Assembly (NCBI GenBank): GCA_963720785.1 | Contig: CAVRGQ010000005.1 | Span: 124,001-188,000, forward strand | Direction: 5' to 3' | Origin: CAVRGQ01 sp963720785 | GTDB lineage: Bacteria; Actinomycetota; Acidimicrobiia; IMCC26256; DASPTH01 | DNA length: 64,000 nucleotides | Notes under the pieces: model-generated | What the model was told of the DNA's origin: nothing | The model's database searches: none | The model's input: the letters and a program-made list of their open reading frames with translations, nothing else | In this document: in pieces, positions 1 to 8,780 of the stretch | Layout of the letters: each line of letters starts with the position of its first letter | Position numbering within the stretch: position 1 is the first letter of the stretch | Program-made: the position numbers and the translations under genes

Positions 1-1024
1 CGATCGCCCGGACCGCACGCCGGAGAGTGGCGCGGAGGTCGTCGTAGAACGCGGAACGCGGCGTGTCGCGGTCGGCGGGTATCTCGACCGTCGGCGCCTC
101 GACGCCGGTGAGCACGACGAGCGCGTCGGCCAGACCGCGCAGAAATCGCTGAGTCGCGAGGAGATACGGCGCCCACCCGCGCGCCGCCGCCGCGTTGCAC
201 CGCGAGCGAGGTCGTCACCGCGCAGCGGTACTGCACCGCGACGCCGTAGTACGCGAGACGCGCGGGATCGACGGCGATGCCGCTGCGACGCTCGTAGCGA
301 TCGAGGAGGGCGGCAATGGCGGGATCCTCACCCAGCCGCATGACGATCCAGGCGAGGTCGTCCACCGGATCGCCGAGGTGCGCGAACTCCATGTCGACGA
401 GGCCGGTCACCCGTCCCTCGCGCACGAGGAAGTTGCCGGGGCCGGTGTCGCCTTGCACGAACGCAGTGCGCCCGACCAGCTGCGGCGCGTGCGCGTGCAG
501 GTACGTGCCGGCGTAGACGAGGAGCGGGTCGAGGTCCTCCACCGCTGCCGCGAGTCGGGCCCACCCGCGAGGTCGAGACAGGCGTGGTCCTCGGGGGTCG
601 CCGGCCGCTCGAACCCGGGGAGGTCGAGCGACGCGACGTCGATGGCGTGCAGCTCCACGATGATGTCGACGAAGTGGTCGAGCGCGGATCGGCGCTCCGC
701 GTCGTCGAGCCGCGAGAGGTCGTCGGTTCCCTCCAGACGTTCCATCAGCACTGCGAGTCCGTCGGGCGCGACCGCCACCACGTGCGGGACCGGCACCGCG
801 GTCGGTTCCAACGCCCGGTACGCCGTCGCTTCGCGCGCCAGGGTGATCTCCGTCCCGGTGAACGAGCCGTCGTCGTCCACTCGCAGCACGAGACGCGAGG
901 GCGGCGCGGCCCCCGCGACATCGACGAGGTACGTGCTGCGCGAACCGCCCGACGCCGGGCGCGACCACGACACCACCTCTGCCCCGGTGACCTCCTCGAC
1001 CCAGCTGCGCCGCTCGGTGTCCAC
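1..1024 (-). pseudogene. APH-family (ACAD11-type) phosphotransferase, two frameshifts, cut by window edge
   Basis: This is an aminoglycoside-phosphotransferase-fold kinase of the kind encoded beside acyl-CoA dehydrogenases; ACAD10/11 fuse both domains, and LvaA in levulinate catabolism is a relative. The start GTG at 1024 lies 35 bases after the dehydrogenase stop. The N-lobe is in one frame, with a glycine loop (ASGGSRSTYLV) and a nucleotide-site strand (LVLRVDD). Near 568 the frame changes and continues with the Brenner-type loop VQGDTGPGN and the metal site VDMEFAHLGDP. Near 185 it changes again into a helical C-terminus (YLLATQRFLRGLADAL) that runs off the window. The loop has QGD where HGD is usual. 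Both breaks need only one base, so sequence error is likely. The substrate is unknown; a hydroxyacyl-CoA is a reasonable guess. Confidence 0.75.
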
Positions 1025-1059
1025 CCCGCGACTGTCGCGCGTCGCCCGGACGTCCGCGG

Positions 1060-2292
1060 CTACGCCGTGCGCTGGGTCCCGACGCGCAGGTCGCGGAAGG
1101 CGACGTCGCGGTCGAAGCTGGGCTCCTTCGGCAGCCCCAGCACCCGCTCGCCGATGATGTTGCGCTGGATCTCGCTCGTGCCGCCCGCGATGCCGAGCAT
1201 CGGGACGAACAACAGCGTCGCCGCCTGCTCCCCACCGGACGGGTCGTCGGCATCCCACGCAACGCCACCGGGGCCGGCGATCGCCACCACGACGTCGGCG
1301 CCGCGCTTGCCCAGGATCGCAGTCGCGAGCTTGGCCACGGATCCCTCGGGCCCCGGCGCGCGTCCCGCGACGAGCGCGGCGCGGATCCGACCGCCGAGGA
1401 GCGTGAGGATCCGCTCGCGGGTGTAGAGGTCGGCGAGCTCCTGGCGCACGATCGGGTCGTCGGTGCTGCCCTTGCGCCGGGCGAGGTCGAGCAACGTGAC
1501 GAACGAATCGCCGCCGAGCCGCTGCGAGCTCCCGCCCGCACCGATCGCGACGCGCTCGTTGGCCAGCATGGCGACCGACACCCGCCAGCCGTCGTCGACG
1601 TCGCCGACCACTGCATCGGCCGGCAGCCGCACGTCGTCGAGGAACACCTCGTTGAAGTGCGCCTCACCGTTGATCTGGCGGAGCGGGAGCGTGCTCACGC
1701 CCGCCGCTTTCATGTCGACGATGAACATCGTGATGCCGCGGTGCTTGGGCACATCGACGTTGGTGCGGGCCAGCAGGAGTCCGTAGTCACAGAAGTGGGC
1801 GCCGGAGGTCCACACCTTCTGGCCGTTCACGACCCACTCGTCGCCGTCGCGGACCGCCTTCGTCTGCAGGCTCGCGACGTCGGAGCCGGCCCCGGGCTCG
1901 GAGAACAGCTGGCACCACACCGCTTCGCCGTTGAGGAGCCCCGGCAGGCAGCGACGGCGCTGGTCGTCGGTGCCGAACTCGAGCAGCGTGGGGGCGCACA
2001 TCCCGAGGCCGATCATGAACTGACGCGACGGGAGGTCGAACCCCGCCGACTCGTCGTCGAACACGCGCTGGTGGTCGGCGTCCAAACCGCCGCCACCGAA
2101 CTCGGCCGGGTAGGTCAGCGCGGCGAGGCCTGCCGCGGCGAGCGCGCCCTGGAACGCCTTGGCCCGCGCCACCACCGCGGCCTCGTCCTCGTGGCGCTCG
2201 ACCCCGATCGGGTCGGCGTGCTCCTCGAGGAACGCCCGGACCCGCCGGCGGAAGTCGTCGAGCTCGCCATCCGAGTTACGCACATCGTTCAC
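1060..2292 (-). CDS. acyl-CoA dehydrogenase family protein
   Basis: FAD flavoprotein expected to oxidise an acyl-CoA at the alpha-beta bond, or to act on a phosphorylated hydroxyacyl-CoA if it works with the kinase gene that follows. About 410 residues, normal for the family. FSEPGAGSD (about 130) is the flavin/substrate loop, VNGQKVWTSGA follows in the beta domain, and GGTSEIQRNIIGERVLG near the C-terminus is the family signature. GTG at 2292 was chosen because GGGGA lies 8 bases upstream; the longer frame would run into the divergent oxidoreductase gene. It is the first gene of a probable two-gene operon with the kinase. The exact acyl substrate cannot be read. Confidence 0.9.
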   Translation of the reverse strand: MNDVRNSDGELDDFRRRVRAFLEEHADPIGVERHEDEAAVVARAKAFQGALAAAGLAALTYPAEFGGGGLDADHQRVFDDESAGFDLPSRQFMIGLGMCAPTLLEFGTDDQRRRCLPGLLNGEAVWCQLFSEPGAGSDVASLQTKAVRDGDEWVVNGQKVWTSGAHFCDYGLLLARTNVDVPKHRGITMFIVDMKAAGVSTLPLRQINGEAHFNEVFLDDVRLPADAVVGDVDDGWRVSVAMLANERVAIGAGGSSQRLGGDSFVTLLDLARRKGSTDDPIVRQELADLYTRERILTLLGGRIRAALVAGRAPGPEGSVAKLATAILGKRGADVVVAIAGPGGVAWDADDPSGGEQAATLLFVPMLGIAGGTSEIQRNIIGERVLGLPKEPSFDRDVAFRDLRVGTQRTA

Positions 2293-2386
2293 GCCAACGT
2301 CCCCCAGGTTCGGTTCCTCGTGCACTTGCAGCTTCAATACAGCATAATCATATGACGCATTCGTTGTCCTGTCCCGGAGGGTCCCA
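2293..2386. promoter_or_regulatory. divergent promoter region
   Basis: This 94-base gap separates the dehydrogenase (minus) from the LLM oxidoreductase (plus). It holds an unusually AT-rich patch at about 2335-2355, including CATAAT at 2343-2348, which could be a -10 element for the plus gene. GGAGGG before 2387 is that gene's ribosome binding site and GGGGA before 2292 is the other's. No clear -35 or operator was recognised. Confidence 0.4.
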
Positions 2387-3412
2387 ATGAGGGTCGACGC
2401 CAGCATCCCCCACGAGCCCGAGGCCACCAAGGCGCTCGCGGCCCGGTACGAAGCCGAGGGCTACGACGGCATCTGGACCGGCGAGACGAAGCACGACCCG
2501 TTCCTCCAACTGCTGCTGGCGGCCGAGGTCACGGAGCGCGTGACGCTGGGGACGTCGATCGCGATTGCGTTCGGCCGCACGCCCCTCACGCTCGCCCACA
2601 CCGCCTACGACATGGCGAACTACTCGGGCGGGCGCTTCGTCCTCGGTCTCGGCTCCCAGGTGAAGCCGCACATCGAGCGCCGGTTCTCGATGACGTGGTC
2701 GCATCCCGCGGCGCGCATGCGCGAGTTCGTCATGGCGCTGCGCGCGATCTGGGCTTGCTGGCAGGACGGCGCCGCGCTCGACTTCCAGGGCGACTTCTAC
2801 ACGCACACACTGATGACGCCGTTCTTCTCCCCCGCGCCCCACGAGTTCGGCCCGCCCCCGGTGCACCTCGCCGCGGTCGGCGAACGCATGACCGAGGTCG
2901 CGGGCGAGGTGTGCGACGGCATCTTCGTGCACCCGTTCACCACGGCCCGCTACCTCGACGAGGTGACGGTCCCCGCGCTCGCACACGGTCGCGCCGCCGG
3001 CGGTCACACCGACCTCGACGACTTCTCCGTCAACGGCATGGCCTTCGTCGCCATCGGACGCGACGACGCGGAACTGGAAGCCGCGATCCGCGGGACGAAG
3101 CAGCAGATCGCGTTCTACGCATCCACGCCCGCGTACCGCAACGTGCTCGAGCTCCACGACCGCGGCGACCTGCAGCCGCAGCTCACCCGCATGTCGCGTG
3201 AGGGGAAGTGGGCGGAGATGGCCGACCTGATCGACGACGAGCTGTTGGAGCTCGTCGCCGTCGTCGGCGATCCCGCTTCGGTCGGTGCGGGCGTGGCCGA
3301 GCGCTGGGGGAGCCGCTACGACCGGGTGTCGTTGTACGTGAACTACCAGCTCGCCGACGACGCGCGTGCGGCCGCGGTGGCTGCGCTCCGGGCGACGGCC
3401 GGCGGCGAATGA
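2387..3412 (+). CDS. LLM class F420-dependent oxidoreductase (TIGR03617-like)
   Basis: Luciferase-like TIM-barrel oxidoreductase of 341 residues, probably using coenzyme F420 as in actinobacterial relatives. The N-terminal strand (MRVDASIP), the YDGIWTGETKHDPF segment, the GRFVLGLGSQVKPHIERRF segment and the late HLAAVGERMTEVAGEVCDG segment match the TIGR03617-type subfamily. The ATG is preceded by GGAGG at good spacing. It is followed after 16 bases by a MaoC-like gene, so the two are probably co-transcribed. The substrate is unknown; relatives are typical of lipid and xenobiotic gene sets. Confidence 0.85.
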   Translation: MRVDASIPHEPEATKALAARYEAEGYDGIWTGETKHDPFLQLLLAAEVTERVTLGTSIAIAFGRTPLTLAHTAYDMANYSGGRFVLGLGSQVKPHIERRFSMTWSHPAARMREFVMALRAIWACWQDGAALDFQGDFYTHTLMTPFFSPAPHEFGPPPVHLAAVGERMTEVAGEVCDGIFVHPFTTARYLDEVTVPALAHGRAAGGHTDLDDFSVNGMAFVAIGRDDAELEAAIRGTKQQIAFYASTPAYRNVLELHDRGDLQPQLTRMSREGKWAEMADLIDDELLELVAVVGDPASVGAGVAERWGSRYDRVSLYVNYQLADDARAAAVAALRATAGGE

Positions 3413-3428
3413 AGTACACTCTTTTCTC

Positions 3429-4745
3429 ATGACGGCCAACGAGACGGCGAAGTCGCTGCAGGTGTCCGCCGAGCTGGAGGAGGAGTTCGCCAAGGCGATC
3501 GACTACCAGCTCACCGACGAAGACCTGGAGCGGGCCAAGCTCCTGCTGGGGCTCGACACGGCGAGCCGGCAGCGCGAGCTGTACTCCGTCGCCACTCCCG
3601 ACGCGATCCGCAACTGGGCGCTCGGGGTCGGTGACGACAACCCCCTCTACACCGAGGAGGACTACGGCCCCGCGACGCGCTGGGGGACGCAGATCGGCCA
3701 CGGCACCATGGCCGGCCACGTGAAGACGCCCATGCTCGGCGATCCCATCCCCGCGGAGATCAAGGCGCAGACCAAGAGCATGTTCCGAGGGATCCACGTC
3801 TTCGTCTCCGGCGGCACGTGGGACTGGTACCGACCGATTCGCCCCGGCGACCGCATCTACTCCTACGCGGGCGAGGAGTCGCTCGAGGTGAAGAAGTCGG
3901 AGTTCGCCGGACGTTCGGCGGTGCAGGTGCGGCGCGACGTCGCGCTCAACCAGCACGGTGAGGTCGTGGGCGTGTACCGGATCCTGCGGATCCTCACCGA
4001 GCGCAAGACCGCGCGGGAGAAAGGCAAGTACGCGGCGATCGAGCCGGCGCGCTACACCGACGAGGACTACGAGCGCATCGACGCGATCTACGAGTCGGAG
4101 GCGCCGCGCGGCGCGGAGAAGCGCTACTGGGAAGACGTGAACGTCGGCGACCAGCTCCCGCCGATGGTGAAGGGCCCGCTCACGGTCACGGAGATCATCG
4201 CGTTCCACGCCGGCGGCTACGGCTTCGTCCCGTACGGACTGCGTTCGTCGCGCGTCGGGTACAAGAACCGCAAGCGGATCGCGCCGTTCTACATCCGCAA
4301 CGAGATGGGCGTGTGGGACGTCGCCCAGCGCGTGCACTGGGACTCCGACTGGGCGAAGGCGATCGGCAACCCGATGTCGTACGACTACGGAGTGCTGCGC
4401 CAGTGCTGGTTCTACCACCACGTGTCCGACTGGGCCGGCGACGACGCCTTCATCGAGAAGCTCGCCGACTCGATCCGGAAGTTCAACTACCAGGGCGACA
4501 CGCAGTTCCTCTCCGGTGAGGTCACCGGGAAGCGCGAGGAGGACGGCCGCCACCTCGTCGACCTCCGCCTCAGCATGGTGAACCAGCGCGACCTCGAGAC
4601 CGCCTATGCCACCGCGACGGTCTCACTGCCGTCGCGGAGCGCAGGGCTGCCGCCGATGCCGCCGACGCCCGTCGACCTGCAGCGGCAGACCGCCGCGATG
4701 TACGCGCGGCACAACGAGTTGTCGGCCGAGAAGCGTCGCAGCTAG
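3429..4745 (+). CDS. MaoC-like double hot-dog dehydratase-type protein
   Basis: A 438-residue protein with two hot-dog folds. The N-terminal half resembles FAS1-type/MaoC N domains (IRNWALGVGDDNPLY, about 58-72; TQIGHGTMAGHV). The second starts at about residue 230 (EDVNVGDQLPPMVKGPLTV, then EIIAFHAGG). Enoyl-CoA hydratase-type chemistry on a CoA thioester is the family expectation. ATG 3429 was chosen over upstream in-frame codons because those lie inside the preceding LLM gene. It ends five bases before the convergent GntR gene. Confidence 0.8.
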   Translation: MTANETAKSLQVSAELEEEFAKAIDYQLTDEDLERAKLLLGLDTASRQRELYSVATPDAIRNWALGVGDDNPLYTEEDYGPATRWGTQIGHGTMAGHVKTPMLGDPIPAEIKAQTKSMFRGIHVFVSGGTWDWYRPIRPGDRIYSYAGEESLEVKKSEFAGRSAVQVRRDVALNQHGEVVGVYRILRILTERKTAREKGKYAAIEPARYTDEDYERIDAIYESEAPRGAEKRYWEDVNVGDQLPPMVKGPLTVTEIIAFHAGGYGFVPYGLRSSRVGYKNRKRIAPFYIRNEMGVWDVAQRVHWDSDWAKAIGNPMSYDYGVLRQCWFYHHVSDWAGDDAFIEKLADSIRKFNYQGDTQFLSGEVTGKREEDGRHLVDLRLSMVNQRDLETAYATATVSLPSRSAGLPPMPPTPVDLQRQTAAMYARHNELSAEKRRS

Positions 4746-4749
4746 TCGG

Positions 4750-6177
4750 TCACTGCACCCAGGCGCGCATGGCCCCGAGATGGCGACGCATCCGCCGCGC
4801 CGCGAGCTCGGCGTCGTCGCCGCAGATCGCGTCCACGATCGCCGAGTGCGCGCGGTGGACGTCGCCGCGACGGAGCGGACCTTCGCCGGACGCCGGGCGC
4901 TGGTGCGTCTGCGTGAGCCGGATCGTCGCGAGCGACAACAACTCGAACACGGGATTGCCGATCATGCCGGCGAGTTGTGCATGGACGTCGTGACCCACCA
5001 CGGCGATCGCCTCGTCGGCTGCCTCCATCTCCGCGTCGACCGCGGCACGGAGGGCGCCCGCGCTCTCGGCGCTGAGGTGCTGCACGGCGAGCCCGACGAT
5101 CGCGACCTCGATCGCGGTGCGGACCTCGAGCAGGTGCGCGCCGTCGATACCTCGCCACTCGAGCATCAGCGCCAGCGCGCTCGTGACCGATCCGACGCCC
5201 GGACGGGTGACGAACAGCCCTCCGCCCGGGCCGCGCCGCATCCCGGCGACCTGGTGGTACTCGAGCACCCGCACCGCCTCGCGGAGCACGGCGCGACTGA
5301 CGTCGTACCTCTCCATCAACTCGGCCTCGGAGCCGAGGAGCTCACCGACGGGCCAACCGCGTCCGGCCACGGCGACGAGGATCTCGCGGGCGACGTACTC
5401 GGCAAGCTTGCTGTCGTCGCCGAGCGCCCGCAGCACGTCGACGTCGAGCAACTTCGTGGAACCCCGGCGCCGGCGCAGGTAGTCGGCCTCGGCCTGCAGA
5501 TGGGCGCGCATGCGACGACGGGTGCGCTCCGCATCCCGGGCGAGCACGGCTTCGATGATCGCGAGGTGGGCCTCGTGCGTGGCCGCGATCGTCCCGCGGC
5601 GGATCCGCGTGACGTCGGGGAACGACAGGAACGTCAGTCGGTTGAGCAGCGCGACGAACAGCTCGATCGCCGGGTTCCGGGTGATGGACGCGAGCATCGA
5701 GTGAAGCTCGCGATGGTCGTCGGTGGTGCCGGCCCGCTCGCGATCGGCCAGGTCCTGCAGCGCCCGCACGTCACGCGCGGTGAGCCGGGCGGTCGCGAGC
5801 TCCGCGACGCTCTCCTCGAGCGCGATGCGGACCTCGGCGACGTGCGCGACCTCCGTGTTCGCGGAGAACAGGTAGATCGCCACCGGGTCGACGACGGCCT
5901 CGAGGGTCGGCGCGGTCACCAAGAGTCCGCCGCCCGGACCGCGACGCATCTGCACCACCTGCAGGTGTTCGAGGAGACGGACGGCCTCGCGGAACACCGC
6001 ACGACTGACGCCATAGCGATCGAGGAGTTCCGGCTCCGAGCCGAGCACCTCGCCCTCGGGGCGGCCGAGGCGCGCGATGTCGGCGACGATCCGATCGGCG
6101 ACGACCTCGGCGAGTTTGGCGCCCTGGTTGCGGACGACCGGAACCCGCTCCGCCCGCTTCGAGGTCGTAGGTCGCAT
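4750..6177 (-). CDS. double-headed GntR/FadR regulator (two HTH-FCD units in one chain)
   Basis: About 475 residues, twice the usual GntR-FCD length. Unit one has a winged helix (ELLDRYGVSRAVFREAVRL, then MRRGPGGGLLVT) and an FCD-like helical domain (AEVRIALEESVAEL). Unit two repeats this order (ELMERYDVSRAVLREAVRV, MRRGPGGGLFVT, LEVRTAIEVAIVGL). The units are clearly homologous, so the gene arose by tandem duplication and fusion. One chain would carry two DNA-binding heads and two effector pockets, imitating the dimer of ordinary FadR proteins. The start is uncertain; ATG 6177 opens shortly before the first helix. It is divergent from the HAD gene and convergent with the MaoC-like gene. Confidence 0.88.
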   Translation of the reverse strand: MRPTTSKRAERVPVVRNQGAKLAEVVADRIVADIARLGRPEGEVLGSEPELLDRYGVSRAVFREAVRLLEHLQVVQMRRGPGGGLLVTAPTLEAVVDPVAIYLFSANTEVAHVAEVRIALEESVAELATARLTARDVRALQDLADRERAGTTDDHRELHSMLASITRNPAIELFVALLNRLTFLSFPDVTRIRRGTIAATHEAHLAIIEAVLARDAERTRRRMRAHLQAEADYLRRRRGSTKLLDVDVLRALGDDSKLAEYVAREILVAVAGRGWPVGELLGSEAELMERYDVSRAVLREAVRVLEYHQVAGMRRGPGGGLFVTRPGVGSVTSALALMLEWRGIDGAHLLEVRTAIEVAIVGLAVQHLSAESAGALRAAVDAEMEAADEAIAVVGHDVHAQLAGMIGNPVFELLSLATIRLTQTHQRPASGEGPLRRGDVHRAHSAIVDAICGDDAELAARRMRRHLGAMRAWVQ

Positions 6178-6281
6178 CGGGGCTGTGCGCGCCTTCCGGT
6201 CGGCTCCGCCAAGGGTATCCGGTGCCGCCCAGACGCCCGGCGAACCGCCTCCGGTGTCGTCGGCCTCACGAAGAGTCGCCC

Positions 6282-6737
6282 ATGGTGACGGTCCCGTCCG
6301 AACGCACCGTCTGGTGGTTCGACGTCGACGGCACGCTGATCGACGCATTGACCGGCAACTCGCTGCGACCGGGCGCCCCGGAGCTCCTGGCCTGCGTGCG
6401 CCGGGATGCCGCGGCAGTCCTGTGCTGGAGCGCGGGCGGCGCCGAGTATGCGCGTCGTCGCGCCGACGAGCACGGCATCGCCGACCTGTTCGACGCGTTC
6501 CACGCCAAGGACGCGCGCGACGACAACGGGCGTTACCTCCCGCCGGAGTACGGCAACGGCACCACGACCGCGGTGTTCGTGGACGACCAGCCCGAAGACC
6601 TGCCGCACGGCGCGCAGGTCATTCGGGTGCACCCATACGTCGCGCCCAACCCTCACGACACCGGCCTTGCTGTCGTCCTTTCCCTGCTCGGCGGCAAGCA
6701 TGGCGTCGCCCATGACGGGCCAAGAGGCGATGAATAG
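6282..6737 (+). CDS. small HAD-like hydrolase
   Basis: A 151-residue protein opening with the HAD nucleophile motif (WWFDVDGTLID, about 10-20). It then has a serine-containing strand (VLCWSAGGAEYARRRADEH) and an acidic motif III/IV strand (AVFVDDQPEDLP). The size suggests a minimal core without a cap domain, hence a possible macromolecular substrate or a protein phosphatase. ATG 6282 is chosen because the upstream in-frame extension is arginine-rich shadow sequence within the promoter gap. No operon partner is visible on this strand. Confidence 0.7.
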   Translation: MVTVPSERTVWWFDVDGTLIDALTGNSLRPGAPELLACVRRDAAAVLCWSAGGAEYARRRADEHGIADLFDAFHAKDARDDNGRYLPPEYGNGTTTAVFVDDQPEDLPHGAQVIRVHPYVAPNPHDTGLAVVLSLLGGKHGVAHDGPRGDE

Positions 6738-6821
6738 CTGAAGATCTCACCTCTTCGGACACCGACCGGACCCACGGCACCCGGGAGCCACCTCCACGAC
6801 GGCGACCCCGGAGCGCACCGT

Positions 6822-7802
6822 TCAACCTCCAGCCAGGAGCGGCGCGAGGTCGGCGCAGATCGTCCGCACGTTGCGCGCCACGAGATCCTCGGGCATGCCC
6901 GCGATCGACGCCCACAGGCAGACGGTCTCGACAGGCACACGGTCGGCGACCCCGGCAAGCGTACGGATGTGCGCAGCGATCTCGTCGGGCGTGGCGCACG
7001 CGAACTGGTCGAGCGGCCCGCGCGACTCGCTCCGGATGCGCAGCTTCTCGGGGTCGACGGGCCGCGGCACCGGCTGGTCGGTGCCCTCGACCATGTGCCG
7101 CCGGTAGGAGTCGAACTGCGCGGCGACGTACGGTGCGACGACCGGCCAGTCACGGTCCGGGTCGTGGCTCACCCAGGCGTTGATCCCACCGCCCATATGG
7201 CCTCGCTGAACGGGATCGTGGCCCGCTTCCACGAGCGCGTCGCGGTAGTGCGGCCACAACTCGGCATTCGGGCTGAGCAGCCGTTCCCCGAGCAGCCCGG
7301 CACGCCGCGCCCCCTTCGGCCCCTGGTAGCCCATCCAGACCGGCACGGACGCCTGCACGGGCCGCGGCGTCAGGACCTCCCAGAGCCTGCGGAGCTCGCG
7401 CGCACAGTCGTCGGTGGCGCCGTAGCGACGCCGGAGGTCGGCTCCGAACAGCTGGAACTCGGGGACGCGGTAGCCGGCCCCGATCCCGAGGTCGAGGCGA
7501 CCGTCGCTCACAAGATCGACGATCGTGGCCTGCTCAGCGATCTCGGCCGGGTGGTGCAGGGGCGCGATGAGCACGGCCGTCCCGATACGCACCCGCCGCG
7601 TGCGCGCGGCGATGGCGGCCGCGAACGCGAGGGGCTGGGGCAGGTAGCCGTCGTCGAACAGGTGGTGCTCGGTGACCCAGATCGAGTGGCATCCGAGCGC
7701 CTCGGCCTCCTCGCAGAGCTCGAGTGTGAAAGCGTAGAGACGGGCGGTGTCGATGCCGGAGCCGGGCGGGTTCCGAAGGTCGAAGTAGATCCCGACGTTC
7801 AA
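6822..7802 (-). CDS. LLM class flavin/F420-dependent oxidoreductase
   Basis: A 326-residue luciferase-like oxidoreductase. N-terminal MNVGIYFDLRNP, the SIWVTEHHLFDDGY active-site loop, RIGTAVLIAPLHHPAEIAEQ and DGRLDLGIGAGY are standard subfamily landmarks. The start is TTG at 7802, and its TTGA overlaps the stop of a 25-codon upstream ORF, which suggests translational coupling. It is probably an oxidoreductase of a hydrophobic substrate; the cofactor choice (FMN or F420) is not decided by sequence. Confidence 0.85.
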   Translation of the reverse strand: MNVGIYFDLRNPPGSGIDTARLYAFTLELCEEAEALGCHSIWVTEHHLFDDGYLPQPLAFAAAIAARTRRVRIGTAVLIAPLHHPAEIAEQATIVDLVSDGRLDLGIGAGYRVPEFQLFGADLRRRYGATDDCARELRRLWEVLTPRPVQASVPVWMGYQGPKGARRAGLLGERLLSPNAELWPHYRDALVEAGHDPVQRGHMGGGINAWVSHDPDRDWPVVAPYVAAQFDSYRRHMVEGTDQPVPRPVDPEKLRIRSESRGPLDQFACATPDEIAAHIRTLAGVADRVPVETVCLWASIAGMPEDLVARNVRTICADLAPLLAGG

Positions 7803-7876
7803 CGCGCCTCGACGATGAGTTCTGCGGCCCGGCCGGCCATCGCCATCATCGGTGCGTCGAGGTTCCCAGCGACCAT
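7799..7876 (-). CDS. possible 25-residue leader ORF overlapping the LLM start
   Basis: ATG at 7876 follows GGGGGAGGG at good spacing and opens a 25-codon frame. Its TGA overlaps the TTG of the LLM gene. The peptide is hydrophobic and Met/Ala-rich (APMMAMAGRAAELIVEAR) and is not recognised. A tandem 21-bp duplication gives this ORF two copies of its ribosome binding site and start. It could be a coupled leader or the tail of a lost gene. Confidence 0.35.
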   Translation of the reverse strand: MVAGNLDAPMMAMAGRAAELIVEAR

Positions 7877-7912
7877 CACCCTCCCCCTCGAGACCATCAC
7901 CCTCCCCCTCGA
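7871..7912. repeat. perfect 21-bp tandem duplication
   Basis: Two exact copies (7871-7891 and 7892-7912) of a 21-base unit lie upstream of the LLM oxidoreductase. On the minus strand each copy holds a GGGGGAGGG ribosome binding site and an in-frame ATG, so the repeat duplicates a translation start. Because 21 is a multiple of three, the frame is preserved. Confidence 0.9.
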
Positions 7913-7940
7913 GAGGTCGGCACTCTGGCGTGCCCCACGC

Positions 7941-7967
7941 GAATCAGTATAATAAACCACCTGAATT
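7941..7967 (+). promoter_or_regulatory. promoter with consensus -10, with imperfect inverted repeat
   Basis: TATAAT at 7948-7953 is a perfect -10 hexamer about 50 bases before the SDR start at 8003, with a modest -35 region. AATCAG on the left and CTGAATT on the right form an imperfect inverted repeat around it, a likely repressor site. The AT content contrasts sharply with its surroundings. Confidence 0.5.
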
Positions 7968-8002
7968 GACGGGGCAACAGCCCGAGGAAACCGAGGGGGA
8001 CC

Positions 8003-8767
8003 ATGGAAGCGCTGGCAGGGAAGGTCGCGCTCGTGACCGGCGCCGGGCAGGGCCTCGGTCGCGCGATCGCCATCGTGCTGGCCGCCCGGGGGTGCTCGGT
8101 CACCATCACCGGCCGCACGCCCGACAAGCTCGACGCCGTCGTCGACGAGATCCGGGACGCGGGCGGCATCGCCCGTGCCGTGGCCGGCGATGTCGGTAGC
8201 CGCGGCGACGTCGCCCGCGCCATCGACGCCACGGTGTCGGAGTACGGCGGACTCGACATCCTCGTGAACAACGCACAGACGCCGCCGACGCCGGGCGTCA
8301 AGGTCGTCGACATCGACGACGAACTGTTGGAGCGCACCTTCCGCAGCGGCGCCGTCGGGACGCTCTATGCCATGCAGGCCGCGCATCCCCATCTCGTTGC
8401 CCGCGGCGGCGGGAGCATCGTCAACTTCGGCTCCTCGACTTCGATCACCGGCGACCGCGGGTTCGGCGCGTACGTGATCACCAAGGAGGCGATCCGGGGC
8501 CTCACCCGCGTGGCCGCCAACGAGTGGGGCCGCGACGGCATCCGCGTCAACGTCGTGTGCCCAGCCGGCATGAGCCCGAGTGCGGCGGCGATGCGCGACG
8601 CGAACCCCGAGTGGTGGGAGCGCGTGGTCCGCCAGATCCCGCTCGGCCGGATGGGTGACGAGTTCGACGACATCGCAGCGGCGATCGCCGCACTCTGCAG
8701 CGACGACTTCCGCTTCCTCACTGGCGCGACGATCCTGCTCGACGGCGGTCGTCTGCTCGTGGCGTGA
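8003..8767 (+). CDS. SDR family NAD(P)-dependent oxidoreductase
   Basis: Classical short-chain dehydrogenase, 254 residues. The cofactor loop is TGAGQGLGRAIA (about 13-24), LVNNAQ is the NNAG variant, the catalytic serine lies in GSSTSITG and the tyrosine-lysine pair in AYVITKEA. The sequence ends in a typical GATILLDGG core. It opens a three-gene run with two SnoaL-like proteins (gaps of 13 and -4 bases), so it may oxidise an alcohol or ketone that those small proteins bind or isomerise. ATG 8003 is close behind the TATAAT promoter. Confidence 0.92.
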   Translation: MEALAGKVALVTGAGQGLGRAIAIVLAARGCSVTITGRTPDKLDAVVDEIRDAGGIARAVAGDVGSRGDVARAIDATVSEYGGLDILVNNAQTPPTPGVKVVDIDDELLERTFRSGAVGTLYAMQAAHPHLVARGGGSIVNFGSSTSITGDRGFGAYVITKEAIRGLTRVAANEWGRDGIRVNVVCPAGMSPSAAAMRDANPEWWERVVRQIPLGRMGDEFDDIAAAIAALCSDDFRFLTGATILLDGGRLLVA

Positions 8768-8780
8768 TCGGGCCGCCGCC

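Noticed and set aside
195..1426. Plus-strand ORFs opposite the kinase and dehydrogenase
   Set aside because: No motifs, skewed composition; the minus strand gives recognisable families.
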